Origin: Chlorogloeopsis sp038404745
GTDB taxonomy: Bacteria > Cyanobacteriota > Cyanobacteriia > Cyanobacteriales > Nostocaceae
Reading direction: 5' to 3'
Assembly: GCF_038404745.2 (NCBI RefSeq)
Contig: NZ_JAYKTT020000070.1
Span: 1 to 64,000, forward strand
Length of the DNA: 64,000 bases
The notes beneath the pieces were generated by a model. It saw only the letters and a program-made list of their open reading frames with translations, was not told the DNA's origin and ran no database searches. Shown piece by piece: positions 34,575 through 43,665 of this stretch. Numbering within the stretch: the stretch's first letter is position 1; each line of letters opens with the position of its first letter. Made by a program: the position numbers and the translations under genes.

Positions 34575-35570
34575 TCAATTAAACATTTTCAAGAGACGAT
34601 ATCCACGCGTATACAGTGGAACTGGGCTTCCTACTTTCTGCCTTGCCTTTGCCTCCTCAACAGTTTCATCAAATATAATTAGTGTTTCCTTACCCACCTT
34701 CAACCACTCTTGATAAGGTACGCTCATATCTTCTTCTACACCACCAATACTTGGTGGTAACATTGCCCGGTATGCTTCGTTGAATTTTCTGCGAAATCTA
34801 AAATCTACTGAAATTCTTAATCCTTCTGCTTTACGTCTAACTGTTTGGTGCAAACCGCGGGCATCGTTGAAGTACATTGTACCATGTTGTAGTTGTGCTT
34901 CTGGATAGGAGACAACCATTGGAATATCTCTACCTTCATCAAAGTCGGACATTATCCGCATGGCTTGTAGTTCCATTTCACGGTGCATTTCACCAGCTTC
35001 AATAGTTATATTGTCTATGTCACCAAACAGCGGCAAAATTACAACTGTTGCATCTGCTGGAACTCCTGCCCAAACATCGCTATGGCATTTTGAGCTAGCA
35101 AAGGGTAAACGAGATTTTTCTGGATCGGTTTTGCCGTATACCAGGCGGAGATTTACTGGCAAATCTACTGCATCGATTAAGTCATTTGCTCCTAATTGGT
35201 AAAAAGCTTCAGCAACGCTCTTTTGAAAAAGGTTAAAAACCAGAGTGTGTTCTCGCTTTGGCATCAAAAGTCCAGTTCCGGTATAGTTAGGCAAAGTATT
35301 TCTTGCTTCTAGCAATCTCTGGAGCATTTGTGCTTCTGAGAGAATGATGGGGCTATTTAAACAAGCTGAAATGTAAGTTGCTGCTGCAATTTTGATTTGC
35401 TGGAAGAGTTCAGGCTTTAACTTGTGTTCAAACAGTAGTCGATACTGCCGCTTGGTAGCAATGCGATCGCTCAGTTCATCAAATAGTTGATCGCCTAGTT
35501 GAGAGAATGCGATCGCACGCTCATATTCTGAATGCTTGTTCAGTTCTGCTCTAGCTAACAATCCTTTCAT
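34575..35570 (-). CDS. putative Fe(II)/2-oxoglutarate-dependent oxygenase-like protein
   Basis: 331 aa from the ATG at 35570, which has GAGGAT about 8 nt upstream; a GTG at 35582 is also possible. It carries the facial-triad pattern of Fe(II)/2OG oxygenases. His167 and Asp169 are in KCHSDVWAG, and His245 is in GLHQTV (numbered from the GTG, so four less from the ATG). Arg256-x-Ser258 (GLRISVDFRF) sits where the 2OG carboxylate-binding Arg is expected. The rest is not recognised, and the substrate is unknown. It faces the methyltransferase-HDO pair across a 777-nt gap, which suggests a shared pathway or regulon. The fold call is an inference from motif order. Confidence 0.6.
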   Translation of the reverse strand: MKGLLARAELNKHSEYERAIAFSQLGDQLFDELSDRIATKRQYRLLFEHKLKPELFQQIKIAAATYISACLNSPIILSEAQMLQRLLEARNTLPNYTGTGLLMPKREHTLVFNLFQKSVAEAFYQLGANDLIDAVDLPVNLRLVYGKTDPEKSRLPFASSKCHSDVWAGVPADATVVILPLFGDIDNITIEAGEMHREMELQAMRIMSDFDEGRDIPMVVSYPEAQLQHGTMYFNDARGLHQTVRRKAEGLRISVDFRFRRKFNEAYRAMLPPSIGGVEEDMSVPYQEWLKVGKETLIIFDETVEEAKARQKVGSPVPLYTRGYRLLKMFN

Positions 35571-36347
35571 GATTATCCTCACTCAATTTTTGTGATTGAA
35601 TACAGTTGGGTTTAGAAATAGAGAAATATAATTTCTAACTGATAAATTCTACTGGTTTTATAGATTAATAATAAAGTTCTTACTAATCTAATCTAATGAA
35701 AACCAATAATCTTATATTGAATGAATATAAATGAATTTAAAAGAGTAATAACTCGGATGAATTCTGTAAATCATAAATAAAGAGTATGAGGAGAATCATT
35801 TAAAAATTTTAAAGCATATTTAATTATGAAGCTTAATCGAATAAAGATGAAATTTTCTTGAGGTATTATCTAGCTTTGTATGAATTTACTAGTAAATAAA
35901 TAGAAGATAGTGTGAACATTATAGTTTTGGCTGACTCTAGCAACTTCTTGATATCGAAGTAATAAAAATCAGTAAAATCAACATTATCAACAAAATATAC
36001 AATTGCTAAAACTATAGGTAGCTGGTAAAAGCTTATTCTTTTGAGAAAGAGTCGATTGATTATCAGTAATTAAGTTGAAGTATGACTTATAAGCTTTTTC
36101 AGGCTTAGGACTCAAACTTGTTTGTTTCTGTTCTTCTCGGATTTGACAGATTGTATATTCTTAATGCCAAAGGATTGTAATTTAGTTAAGTACACAATCT
36201 AGGTATTAAAAACGAGCATAAAGACAGTTTTGTTTCTGAATTATGCTGTATAACTTTTGAGAATGATTTAAAACCAACTATTTATGCAAACGTCAGGATC
36301 TTAACCAAATAGATTTCTTGAATTGAACTAATAAAAAACTGAAAAAA
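35571..36347. other. long AT-rich divergent intergenic region
   Basis: 777 nt between the oxygenase-like gene and the methyltransferase, with no credible gene and no strong palindrome. It probably contains both promoters. Confidence 0.5.
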
Positions 36348-37118
36348 ATGACAATCTCAAATAATAAAAATTCCACTAAAAACCTTTATAACAGTACAGC
36401 CTCACAGTGGGTTAGAGGAGAACCTGCTTCACTATCTGACTTTACAGCACGCCCGTTTGTGCTAGAACTTTGCGAGCCTGTTAATGGCTTGCGGGTACTT
36501 GATCTTGGTTGTGGCGAAGGTTATTGCAGCCGAGAGTTACGCAAAAGAGGTGCAGCACAAGTATTTGGCATGGATATTTCCGAAGGCATGATTGCCGCAG
36601 CAAGCTTGCAGGAAGCAGAAGATTCCTTAGGTATTCAATATCAAGTAGGGTGTGCTACCGAACTCAAACGATTTGGCGATCGCACATTTGACTTGGTAGT
36701 TGCAGTTTTCCTTTTTAATTACTTAACAACTGCTCAAACCCAGCAATGCATAGCAGAAGTCGCACGCGTACTTTGCTGTGGGGGTAAATTTGTTTTCAGT
36801 GTTCCCCATCCATCTTTTCCCTATATGCGAGAAGCTGCTTATCCCTTCTATTTTGAAGTTGAAGGTAGAGGCTACTTCAGTAAACGAGATTGGCAATTTC
36901 CAGGGCGGATATGGAAAAGAGACGGTTCTTGGCTAAATGTGCAATTGGTTCATAAAACCTTAGAAGACTATTTTGATGCTCTCAAAAAAGCAGGCTTCAA
37001 TACGATGCCAATCTTAAGAGAATTACGAGTTACTCCAGAACATATAGCACTCGATGAATTATTTTTCCGTCCTTTGATTGATTTACCACTTCATCTCGCT
37101 ATACAGGTATCACGATGA
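36348..37118 (+). CDS. class I SAM-dependent methyltransferase
   Basis: 256 aa with motif I VLDLGCGEGYCSREL (about 50-64), the acidic loop GMDISEGMI, motif IV FDLVVAVFLFNYL and VLCCGGKFVFSVPHPSF. The C-terminal half has WQFPGRIWKRDG and VHKTLEDYFDALKKAGF, similar to small-molecule O/N-methyltransferases. Its stop overlaps the start of the HDO gene by 4 nt (ATGA), so the two are translationally coupled and probably act in one pathway. The substrate is unknown. Confidence 0.82.
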   Translation: MTISNNKNSTKNLYNSTASQWVRGEPASLSDFTARPFVLELCEPVNGLRVLDLGCGEGYCSRELRKRGAAQVFGMDISEGMIAAASLQEAEDSLGIQYQVGCATELKRFGDRTFDLVVAVFLFNYLTTAQTQQCIAEVARVLCCGGKFVFSVPHPSFPYMREAAYPFYFEVEGRGYFSKRDWQFPGRIWKRDGSWLNVQLVHKTLEDYFDALKKAGFNTMPILRELRVTPEHIALDELFFRPLIDLPLHLAIQVSR

Positions 37119-37849
37119 AAAACTTATCTTCTTTTGCTAACGTTCAGGAATCTTTACGTGGAATTACGGCTAATCATCCCCTTTGGAATCATGAGTTTTT
37201 AAGCCGTTGTCGTGCTAGACAATTATCCTTGCAAGAGGTACAAGTACTGGCTGTTCAAATGTACAAATTCTCCAAAGAATTTAATCGTATCCTAGCTAGC
37301 ATTTTATCTTGCTGTAAAGATGAAAGTGCTCAGTTAGTCATCCTAGAAAATCTATTTGACGAAATGGGGCAGGGAGATTTAAATCAATCTCATCCAGAAT
37401 TATTTCGCCGCTTCACACGTGCACTTGGCATTGACGATGAAATTCTTGCCATCCAGACTCCAACTCTTGAAACTCAAGCCTTAGTTAATACCTATCTACA
37501 AATACCACACCAGTATGGTTTTTTAGGTGCAGTTGGTGCAGTGTGTTACGCTTCAGAAGGTATTGTAAGTACACTATATACTCAACTTTATCAAGGCATC
37601 ATTGGCGCTGCACCTTTACCACAAGAATCTCTGATATTTTTTGAAGTCCATATTGATGTGGATGATAGCCATGCAGCAAAGTTAGCAGCATTGATTGAAC
37701 CTCGGCTAACCACAAATGAAGAATTAGAAAAGATAAAACTTGCCATTTTAGAAGCAATGAATGCTCGCGTGCAATTCTTTAATGGGGTTCAGCGTCAAAT
37801 AAACGAGTCTAGCTTGATTGTTAATTCATTGATGCTTATGAATGTATAG
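37115..37849 (+). CDS. heme-oxygenase-like diiron oxidase (HDO; iron-containing redox enzyme family)
   Basis: 244 aa, all-helical, of the TenA/PqqC-like superfamily, and it carries a full set of candidate diiron ligands. These are Glu83 (FDEMG), His93 (QSHPELF), Glu148 (YASEG), and His179, Asp183 and His186 in FFEVHIDVDDSH. This arrangement fits HDO enzymes, such as UndA-, BesC- and SznF-type oxidases, rather than cofactor-free PqqC or thiaminase TenA. Those enzymes cleave or oxygenate amino and fatty acids. It is coupled to the upstream methyltransferase. The substrate here cannot be told. A terminator at 37880 closes the pair. Confidence 0.78.
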   Translation: MKNLSSFANVQESLRGITANHPLWNHEFLSRCRARQLSLQEVQVLAVQMYKFSKEFNRILASILSCCKDESAQLVILENLFDEMGQGDLNQSHPELFRRFTRALGIDDEILAIQTPTLETQALVNTYLQIPHQYGFLGAVGAVCYASEGIVSTLYTQLYQGIIGAAPLPQESLIFFEVHIDVDDSHAAKLAALIEPRLTTNEELEKIKLAILEAMNARVQFFNGVQRQINESSLIVNSLMLMNV

Positions 37850-37879
37850 CAATAAAAAGTAAAAATACTGTTGTAAGTG

Positions 37880-37922
37880 TGCTGGATTTAGCAACTAAAA
37901 TAGCATCCAGCCTACTTTATTT
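37880..37922 (+). terminator. terminator after the methyltransferase-HDO pair
   Basis: GCTGGAT (37880-37886) pairs with ATCCAGC (37904-37910), followed by CTACTTTATTTTTCTC. It separates this pair from the H-NOX transcript. Confidence 0.65.
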
Positions 37923-38057
37923 TTCTCTGTCATCCAACGATAGTGTAAAAGCAAAGTTTGGCTATGACAAAAGCTTTCAAAATAGATGTGTAAAATTTAT
38001 TCTTAAGTCGGATTGCAAGTAAAAAATTTAAATTAGACATAAAAATCAGGAGGCTGA

Positions 38058-38609
38058 ATGTACGGGTTAGTCAATAAAGCAATTCAAGATATGGTGTGTA
38101 GCCGCTTTGACGAAAAGATTTGGGAAGAAATTAAGCAAAAAGCAGAGATAGAAGTAGATGTTTTTATCAGAATGGAAGCTTATCCTGATGACATAACTCA
38201 TAGGTTAGTAAAAGCTGCTAGTGCTGTACTTAATCTGTCACCTCAAGCAGTTATGCAAGCTTTCGGAGAATATTGGGTGCAGTATACAGCACAGGAAGGT
38301 TATGGTGAACTGATGGATATGAGTGGGGATAACTTAGTTGAATTTCTAGAAAATCTTGATAACCTTCATGCTCGCGTAGGAATTAGTTTTCCTAAACTGC
38401 AACCTCCATCTTTTGAGTGTACAGATACAGAAGAAGAGACTTTAAGCTTACACTATCGTTCAAATAGAGAAGGACTAGCTCCAATGGTGATTGGTTTAGT
38501 TAAGGGATTGGGAACAAGATTCGATACAGAAGTTGATATTACCCAAACCCAAAGTCGGGAAGAAGGGGCTGAACATGATGAATTTTTGGTGAAATATAAA
38601 CCACAATGA
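38058..38609 (+). CDS. H-NOX heme nitric-oxide sensor
   Basis: 183 aa, a complete H-NOX domain. The axial heme ligand is His104 (LDNLHARVG), and the porphyrin-anchoring YxSxR motif is Tyr133-Ser135-Arg137 (LHYRSNREG). Position 140 is Leu rather than the distal Tyr of O2-binding H-NOX proteins, so NO/CO selectivity like the Nostoc protein is expected. An ideal AGGAGG lies at 38048-38053. The histidine kinase follows after 7 nt, so H-NOX should control its activity when NO binds and breaks the His-Fe bond (known for the family). Confidence 0.95.
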   Translation: MYGLVNKAIQDMVCSRFDEKIWEEIKQKAEIEVDVFIRMEAYPDDITHRLVKAASAVLNLSPQAVMQAFGEYWVQYTAQEGYGELMDMSGDNLVEFLENLDNLHARVGISFPKLQPPSFECTDTEEETLSLHYRSNREGLAPMVIGLVKGLGTRFDTEVDITQTQSREEGAEHDEFLVKYKPQ

Positions 38610-38616
38610 GAACAAC

Positions 38617-40080
38617 ATGATTCTTACTCAGTTGAGTCTTTCGTTTGATTCATTTGCAAAAGTGTTTCCATTTCATTTTGTAATTAACCACAAATTGGAA
38701 ATTATACAGGTTGGTTCTGTTCTACAAAGGATTTGTCATAAAGAAATAATTGGTAACTCTTTTGAAGAGCATTTTCAAATTAATCGTCCAAATATTCCTA
38801 TTGATTTTGATGTTGTTATTAAACAGTCTCGCGCTCTTTTCATCTTGGAATTTCTCCACAATGGAATGCAACTTAAGGGACAAATGATCTATCAATTAGA
38901 GCAGAACGTAGTATTTTTTATTGGTTCTCCCTGGCTAACTGATACTAATAGTCTTGCTCCTTTTGGTCTTAAACTCAAAGATTTTGCAATTCACGACCCC
39001 ATTGTTGATTTTATCTTTTTACTACAAGCTAAGAATATAGCTTTAGCTGATACTGAAAAGTTAACAGCAGAACTAACTCAACAACAAATAGAATTAAAAA
39101 GTGCATTGCAAATCAAGGAAAATTTAGCTAAAATTGCTAAATCGCAGGCTGAAAGATTAAAAAAATCTTTAGTGGAATTGCAAGATGCCCAAGCTCAATT
39201 GGTTCAAGCAGAAAAAATGTCTAGTCTTGGGCAAATGGTGGCAGGAATAGCTCATGAAATTAATAATCCTATTAATTTTATTTATGGCAATATAAACTAT
39301 GTTGAGGAGTATGCACGAGACTTATTAAACTTAGTGAAAATATATCAGAAATTTAATTTTAATCAAATATCAGAAATTCAAGACTATCTTAAAAATATTG
39401 ATTTAGAATACTTAACTGATGATTTACCACAAATCATCAATTCTATAAAAATAGGTGCAGAACGTATTACTGAGATAGTTTTATCTCTTCGTAACTTCTC
39501 CCGCTTGGATGAAGCCGAGATGAAAAGAGTTGATATTCATGAAGGAATAGATAGTACTTTACTAATTTTACAACATCGACTCAAAACTCAATCAAATCGT
39601 TCTGGTATAGAAATTGTGAAAAAATATGAAAAATTGCCTTTAGTAGAGTGCTACCCCGGACAACTTAATCAAGTATTTATGAATATTATTAGTAATGCGA
39701 TTGATGCGCTGGATAGCCATAAAGGTAAAAACTCTATGGGAGACAACCATGCTCCTCAAAGTAAAATCACTATCGCCACAGAATTATTAGAAAATAACTC
39801 GGTCTTAATCAGAATTGCTGATAATGGTTCAGGTATACCTGAGGCTATTAAATCACAAATTTTTGATCCGTTTTTCACAACTAAACCTGTTGGGAAAGGT
39901 ACAGGATTGGGTTTGTCAATCAGTTATAAAATAGTAGTAGAAAAACACAAGGGACAACTTAGTTGTGTTTCACAACCAGATCAAGGAACCGAGTTTTGGA
40001 TCACAATTCCTCTATCAGTTGATAGCCAAACAGTGAATAATGCTGAATCACTGAGTTATGTGATGCAAGAGAGTCTTTAG
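38617..40080 (+). CDS. H-NOX-associated (HNOBA) sensor histidine kinase
   Basis: 487 aa. Residues about 1-135 form a PAS-like HNOBA domain (FPFHFVINHKLEIIQVGSVLQRIC and the FEEHFQINRP segment), as in eukaryotic soluble guanylate cyclase. A coiled-coil signalling helix (about 138-200) follows, then HisKA with the phospho-acceptor His213 (GIAHEINNPINF). The ATPase domain has N-box NAIDAL, G1 IADNGSGIP and GKGTGLGLSIS. No transmembrane segment is present, so it acts in the cytoplasm. It is 7 nt after H-NOX. No response regulator gene follows, so the partner is encoded elsewhere. Confidence 0.93.
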   Translation: MILTQLSLSFDSFAKVFPFHFVINHKLEIIQVGSVLQRICHKEIIGNSFEEHFQINRPNIPIDFDVVIKQSRALFILEFLHNGMQLKGQMIYQLEQNVVFFIGSPWLTDTNSLAPFGLKLKDFAIHDPIVDFIFLLQAKNIALADTEKLTAELTQQQIELKSALQIKENLAKIAKSQAERLKKSLVELQDAQAQLVQAEKMSSLGQMVAGIAHEINNPINFIYGNINYVEEYARDLLNLVKIYQKFNFNQISEIQDYLKNIDLEYLTDDLPQIINSIKIGAERITEIVLSLRNFSRLDEAEMKRVDIHEGIDSTLLILQHRLKTQSNRSGIEIVKKYEKLPLVECYPGQLNQVFMNIISNAIDALDSHKGKNSMGDNHAPQSKITIATELLENNSVLIRIADNGSGIPEAIKSQIFDPFFTTKPVGKGTGLGLSISYKIVVEKHKGQLSCVSQPDQGTEFWITIPLSVDSQTVNNAESLSYVMQESL

Positions 40081-40155
40081 GAATTGCTCCACAGGAAGTG
40101 ATATTGGGTTTTGTAGAGAATTACGGAAAAAAAAGGACAGCAGAGCAGTTTCTAC

Positions 40156-40353
40156 TCAATGCCTTGACAAGGATTCGCACGCAGCGCGATGCTGTGGTGC
40201 CAAAACTAAATTTGAAGCGTGAATATATTCTACCAATTGGCTTTGCGACATTGGTTCTAGAATAATTAGTTTGTCTGCCACTTCCAGTTTAAAGGCTAAT
40301 TTCTGTAAAGTTTTAATTTGATAGTTTCTTGCTTGCCCAATCACTGTTAAAGA
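40156..40353 (-). pseudogene. fragment of a group 1 (GT4) glycosyltransferase
   Basis: The translation SLTVIGQARNYQIKTLQKLA / KLEVADKLIILEPMSQSQLVEYIHASNLVLAP matches the middle of GT4 enzymes: the strand after the sugar-donor Rossmann start, the vs..eL..yi.asdl.l.P segment. It breaks off where the EGFGLPVLEAMA motif should follow, and the N-terminal domain is missing. It is clearly a remnant; it should not yield a working enzyme. Confidence 0.6.
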
Positions 40354-40364
40354 AGCAGGAAAAT

Positions 40365-40640
40365 GTGGTAGTGGCAGGTGGTGATTATAACACGGTTTAC
40401 GAATGTGCAGCAGTAGGTGTACCTTTGGTAGCATTCGCTTTTAAACGATTGTACGTTCTTCAGTATCAAAGGGTTTCTGTGGTATACCCTGCACGGAATA
40501 TCGCAGATGCTGTAGAGATAGTCAGGAAGATTTTAGACAGGATAAATACCAAGGTTGTTCTGTCTGTACCTGATTATATTAACGGTGCTGTACAAGCAGT
40601 GCGGTTAATTGCAGGAATTCTGAATGTCGATCAAGTTTGA
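40365..40640 (+). pseudogene. C-terminal fragment of a GT28/UGT-type glycosyltransferase
   Basis: VVVAGGDYNTVYECAAVGVP and LVAFAFKRLYVLQYQR resemble the donor-binding GGxNxxxE..a.GvP segment of MurG/UGT-like enzymes. A short helical tail follows. The acceptor-binding N-terminal domain is absent, and no good start codon with RBS is seen. Probably a decaying gene, though expression of a short product cannot be excluded. Confidence 0.55.
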
Positions 40641-40713
40641 GGAGCGCGATCGCTCTAGAGCGTACTATTATTAAACGTCGATTGGGAACATCACACTTAA
40701 ATCCGTACAGATT

Positions 40714-41913
40714 GTGAATCTACGCCGCTTGATTCCATTGTTTGATAATACCGTGTCCAGCTGGGCATTAGAGGCACGCCTATTACGCTGGTTAACATTA
40801 GTTTGGTTATTCTTTGGCTTAGTGATACTATTTTCAGCATCCTATCCTGTTGCTGATGCTCGTCATGATGATGGGCTGTATTACTTTAAACGCCAACTGG
40901 TTTGGGTTTTAGTCGCCCTAATATTATTCAACATCACAGTCAACTTACCCCTACGTAAACTTTTGGGTGTATCCCATTGGTTTGTCTTTTTGCTATTGGG
41001 ATTTATTTTTCTTACCCTAGTGCCAGGGCTAGGAAAAAAAGCTTTTGATGCCTCTCGTTGGATTGCCCTTGGGCCAATTCCAATTCAGCCTTCTGAACTG
41101 ATTAAACCATTTTTGGTGCTACAAAGCGCAAGACTTTTTGGTCAATGGGATAGACTAAGTTGGCATGTTCGCTTCACTTGGTTGGGTATTTTTTGTCTTG
41201 TCATTTTGGGAATTTTAGCGCAACCTAACTTGAGTACAACCGCGCTTTGCGGCATGACTATTTGGCTAATCGCCTTAGCCGCTGGTTTGCCCTACAAATA
41301 CTTGGGAGGAACAGCAATTGGGGGAGTAGCCTTAGCAGTACTCAGTATCAGCATCAAAGAGTACCAGCGCAAACGGGTGATGTCATTCCTCAATCCTTGG
41401 GCTGATGCTACCGGAGATGGCTATCAGCTAGTGCAAAGTTTGCTAGCAGTAGCTTCTGGTGGTACTTGGGGTGCTGGATTTGGGCTTTCTCAACAAAAGC
41501 TATTTTACTTACCAATTCAAGACACCGATTTTATTTTTGCGGTGTTTGCAGAAGAATTTGGTTTTGTTGGCAGTATGGTGTTGTTGTTTATTTTAGCGAT
41601 GTTTGCCACCTTAGGACTAATTGTTGCTCTCAAAACAACTCATCCCATCAACCGACTTGTGGCGATCGGTGTGACAATTTTGATCGTAGGACAATCATTA
41701 CTCCATATTGGTGTTGCTACAGGTGCCTTACCGACTACTGGTTTGCCATTACCGATGTTTAGTTATGGTGGTAATTCTATGATGGCTAGTCTAGTAGCAG
41801 CTGGGTTATTGATTCGGGTAGCACGGGAGAGTAGTGAAGCTGAGGTATTGCCCTTACGGGGATTACCCAAGAATAGACCAGAACACCGACAATATAATAA
41901 AACAAAACTTTAA
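40714..41913 (+). CDS. ftsW: FtsW/RodA family peptidoglycan glycosyltransferase (FtsW-like)
   Basis: 399 aa with about ten membrane helices. SEDS-family signatures are present: FDASRWIALGPIPIQPSELIKP, the ALAAGLPYKY loop, RKRVMSFLNPWAD, GYQLVQSLLAVASGGTWGAGFGLSQQK and TTGLPLPMFSYGGNS (these are separate motifs). SEDS proteins polymerise lipid II together with a class b PBP. FtsW acts at the septum and RodA in elongation. The PADxxxDGYQ.VQSL..v..GG..G.G.G pattern fits FtsW better, but the split is not absolute. The start is GTG at 40714. Confidence 0.85.
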   Translation: MNLRRLIPLFDNTVSSWALEARLLRWLTLVWLFFGLVILFSASYPVADARHDDGLYYFKRQLVWVLVALILFNITVNLPLRKLLGVSHWFVFLLLGFIFLTLVPGLGKKAFDASRWIALGPIPIQPSELIKPFLVLQSARLFGQWDRLSWHVRFTWLGIFCLVILGILAQPNLSTTALCGMTIWLIALAAGLPYKYLGGTAIGGVALAVLSISIKEYQRKRVMSFLNPWADATGDGYQLVQSLLAVASGGTWGAGFGLSQQKLFYLPIQDTDFIFAVFAEEFGFVGSMVLLFILAMFATLGLIVALKTTHPINRLVAIGVTILIVGQSLLHIGVATGALPTTGLPLPMFSYGGNSMMASLVAAGLLIRVARESSEAEVLPLRGLPKNRPEHRQYNKTKL

Positions 41914-41950
41914 TTCTATTCTTTGCAATTTGATCAGACGTAATTTAACG

Positions 41951-41983
41951 ATAACCTCCTTGGGCTAATGCTAAGGAGGTTAT
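41951..41983 (+). terminator. terminator of the ftsW gene
   Basis: ATAACCTCCTT (41951-41961) pairs perfectly with AAGGAGGTTAT (41973-41983), followed by TCATTTTATTC. It lies 38 nt after the stop. Confidence 0.7.
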
Positions 41984-42164
41984 TCATTTTATTCATAAAC
42001 TGATACAATTTCACGTTAATTAGGATACATATAAATTTTGTAGAGACGCGTACACCGCAGGGGTTGCCGTAGGGTAATTTAGCGTCTGTACACTCTCTGT
42101 GTTTGTATCAGATTTTTTGTGAAATGGTATGAAATTGAGCGTGCGATCGCGAAAGCAGAAACAA

Positions 42165-43190
42165 TCAAACTTCATTTCTGGGATGCCATCCATCCAGAAA
42201 CATGGCAGTACCAAATACTGCAAATGCTGTGAATGCTAAAGCACTCCACTTTAGGTAGGGATTCATATCCAACCAATCCAGGAAAGTTGGAATTGCAAGA
42301 TTACTAAAATCTCCTTCAACTCTGTCATAGCCTGAGATAGGAGCAAAAACATTGTCTGGTGCATCCTCTGACTTTGGTTCAGTTGTGCGCTGCCCGGCAA
42401 AGCCCACAAGTAGCAACAGTGAATCTACTAAAGAAGGCGAAACTTTTTGTAGCAAATCTAAAATTTTACCCACATCCCCAACAATAAAATCACGTGTGGG
42501 ATGTTCGGCGGCATAAAGAATGGCGTCAACAACAATATCAGGCTGATAGTATGGAGGAATTCCTGTAGGTTTTACCCCTAGTTTGGTACGAACTTTGTTG
42601 TAGTAAGGTGTATTGATGACTGAAGGCAGTATAGAAGTAACGCTGATGGGTAATTGTTCATGTTGCAACTCGACGCGTAAGGCTTCTAAGAAACCTTCCA
42701 AACCATGCTTGGCGGTAGAGTAGGGGCTTTGCAGTGGCAGACTCCGCCTACCTTCCACTGAGGATATATGAATTAATGCCCCGCGTCCCTCGCGCTTTAA
42801 ATAAGGTAACGCAACCATTGCGCCGTATACTTGTCCCATTAAGGTAACATCAACAACTCGTGCAAATTCCTCTGGCGTAATTTTCTCAAAAGGTGCTAGT
42901 ATACCTGTCGCTGCAGTATGCACCCAAGTATCTAGCCGTCCGTATTCTGCCACAGCTTTCTCGGCAACTGCCTTAACTTGCTCGAACTCACTTACATCTA
43001 CAACTACAGATATCGCCTCACCACCAGCGCTTCTAATCTCCTCTACTAAGGACTTTAATCCAGGTTCGCTGCGAGCCGCAACCACCACTTTTGCTCCGCG
43101 CTGGGCAAACTTTAAGGCTGCCAAACGCCCAATTCCACTAGAAGCCCCGATGATCGCCACTACCTGTTGATTAATTGGTTTTAATTGCAT
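42165..43190 (-). CDS. short-chain dehydrogenase/reductase with C-terminal membrane helix
   Basis: 341 aa. The SDR core (1-235) has the TGxxxGxG-type cofactor motif IGASSGIG, the VVDVSE acidic patch, the NNAG equivalent HTAATG, catalytic Ser in HISSVEGRR, and Tyr/Lys in YSTAKHG. An extra 100 residues follow, ending in a hydrophobic helix (WSALAFTAFAVFGTAMFLDGW). This suggests membrane attachment, as in the SDR family related to lipid or ketone metabolism. Substrate is unknown and the gene is monocistronic. Confidence 0.85.
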   Translation of the reverse strand: MQLKPINQQVVAIIGASSGIGRLAALKFAQRGAKVVVAARSEPGLKSLVEEIRSAGGEAISVVVDVSEFEQVKAVAEKAVAEYGRLDTWVHTAATGILAPFEKITPEEFARVVDVTLMGQVYGAMVALPYLKREGRGALIHISSVEGRRSLPLQSPYSTAKHGLEGFLEALRVELQHEQLPISVTSILPSVINTPYYNKVRTKLGVKPTGIPPYYQPDIVVDAILYAAEHPTRDFIVGDVGKILDLLQKVSPSLVDSLLLLVGFAGQRTTEPKSEDAPDNVFAPISGYDRVEGDFSNLAIPTFLDWLDMNPYLKWSALAFTAFAVFGTAMFLDGWHPRNEV

Positions 43191-43665
43191 TGTTTATCAT
43201 TTCCACTCTTCCTTTCTATGTATTAATTTTTATTAAGAGTAAATCCATCTTTCATAAGACTGGCAAATGTCAAATCCCATCTACCTGTAGCTTCATACTC
43301 AAAATAGATGATTTAATACCATTTCACGTTAATCAGCTGACTACTAGCTTTAAAGGCAGAGGGCAGTGGTTCGGTTCCGCTCACCAACCGGGCAGTAGGC
43401 ATAAGGGATAGATTCACTTTCATTTTTTGCTTGGAACTCTGCTCATTAATGTCTTGCACCACTCTCCATAACCGTAAGGTGGGCACTGTCCATAAAGTAA
43501 AATCAGGATTTGAGGAAATTTAAGCAGTGCCCACCCTACAAAAATTGCTCACCACATGAAGGTTGCGACTGATTTAAATAAGATTAAATTGTAAAAAATA
43601 TGACTTGTATGATTGCAAAGTTAAACGTATGAAATAATCAAACACAAGCATGAAGCAGTAAATCG
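43191..43665. other. intergenic region containing MITE-like copy 3
   Basis: No credible gene. An ATTTCACGTTAAT motif at about 43322 recurs at about 42009 on the other side of the SDR gene. The repeat copy lies at 43472-43547. Confidence 0.55.
43472..43547. repeat. MITE-like small dispersed repeat, copy 3 (inverted relative to copies 1 and 2)
   Basis: The ends are CCGTAAGGTGGGCACTG and CAGTGCCCACCCTACAAAAA-TTG, giving a 10-bp perfect terminal core GTGGGCACTG/CAGTGCCCAC. The interior AAATCAGGATTTGAGGAAAT is the complement of the interior of copies 1 and 2. This is the best preserved of the three. Confidence 0.65.

Larger units (their letters stand above)
40081..40713. other. region of gene remnants between the kinase and ftsW
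   Basis: The stretch has no intact gene and holds two oppositely oriented glycosyltransferase fragments (40156-40353 and 40365-40640). Their abutting position implies rearrangement or deletion. Confidence 0.6.

Noticed and set aside
37115..37849. TenA thiaminase or PqqC as the identity of this helical protein
   Set aside because: The complete set of Glu/His/Asp metal ligands (E83, H93, E148, H179, D183, H186) favours an HDO diiron enzyme, and no thi or pqq genes are adjacent.
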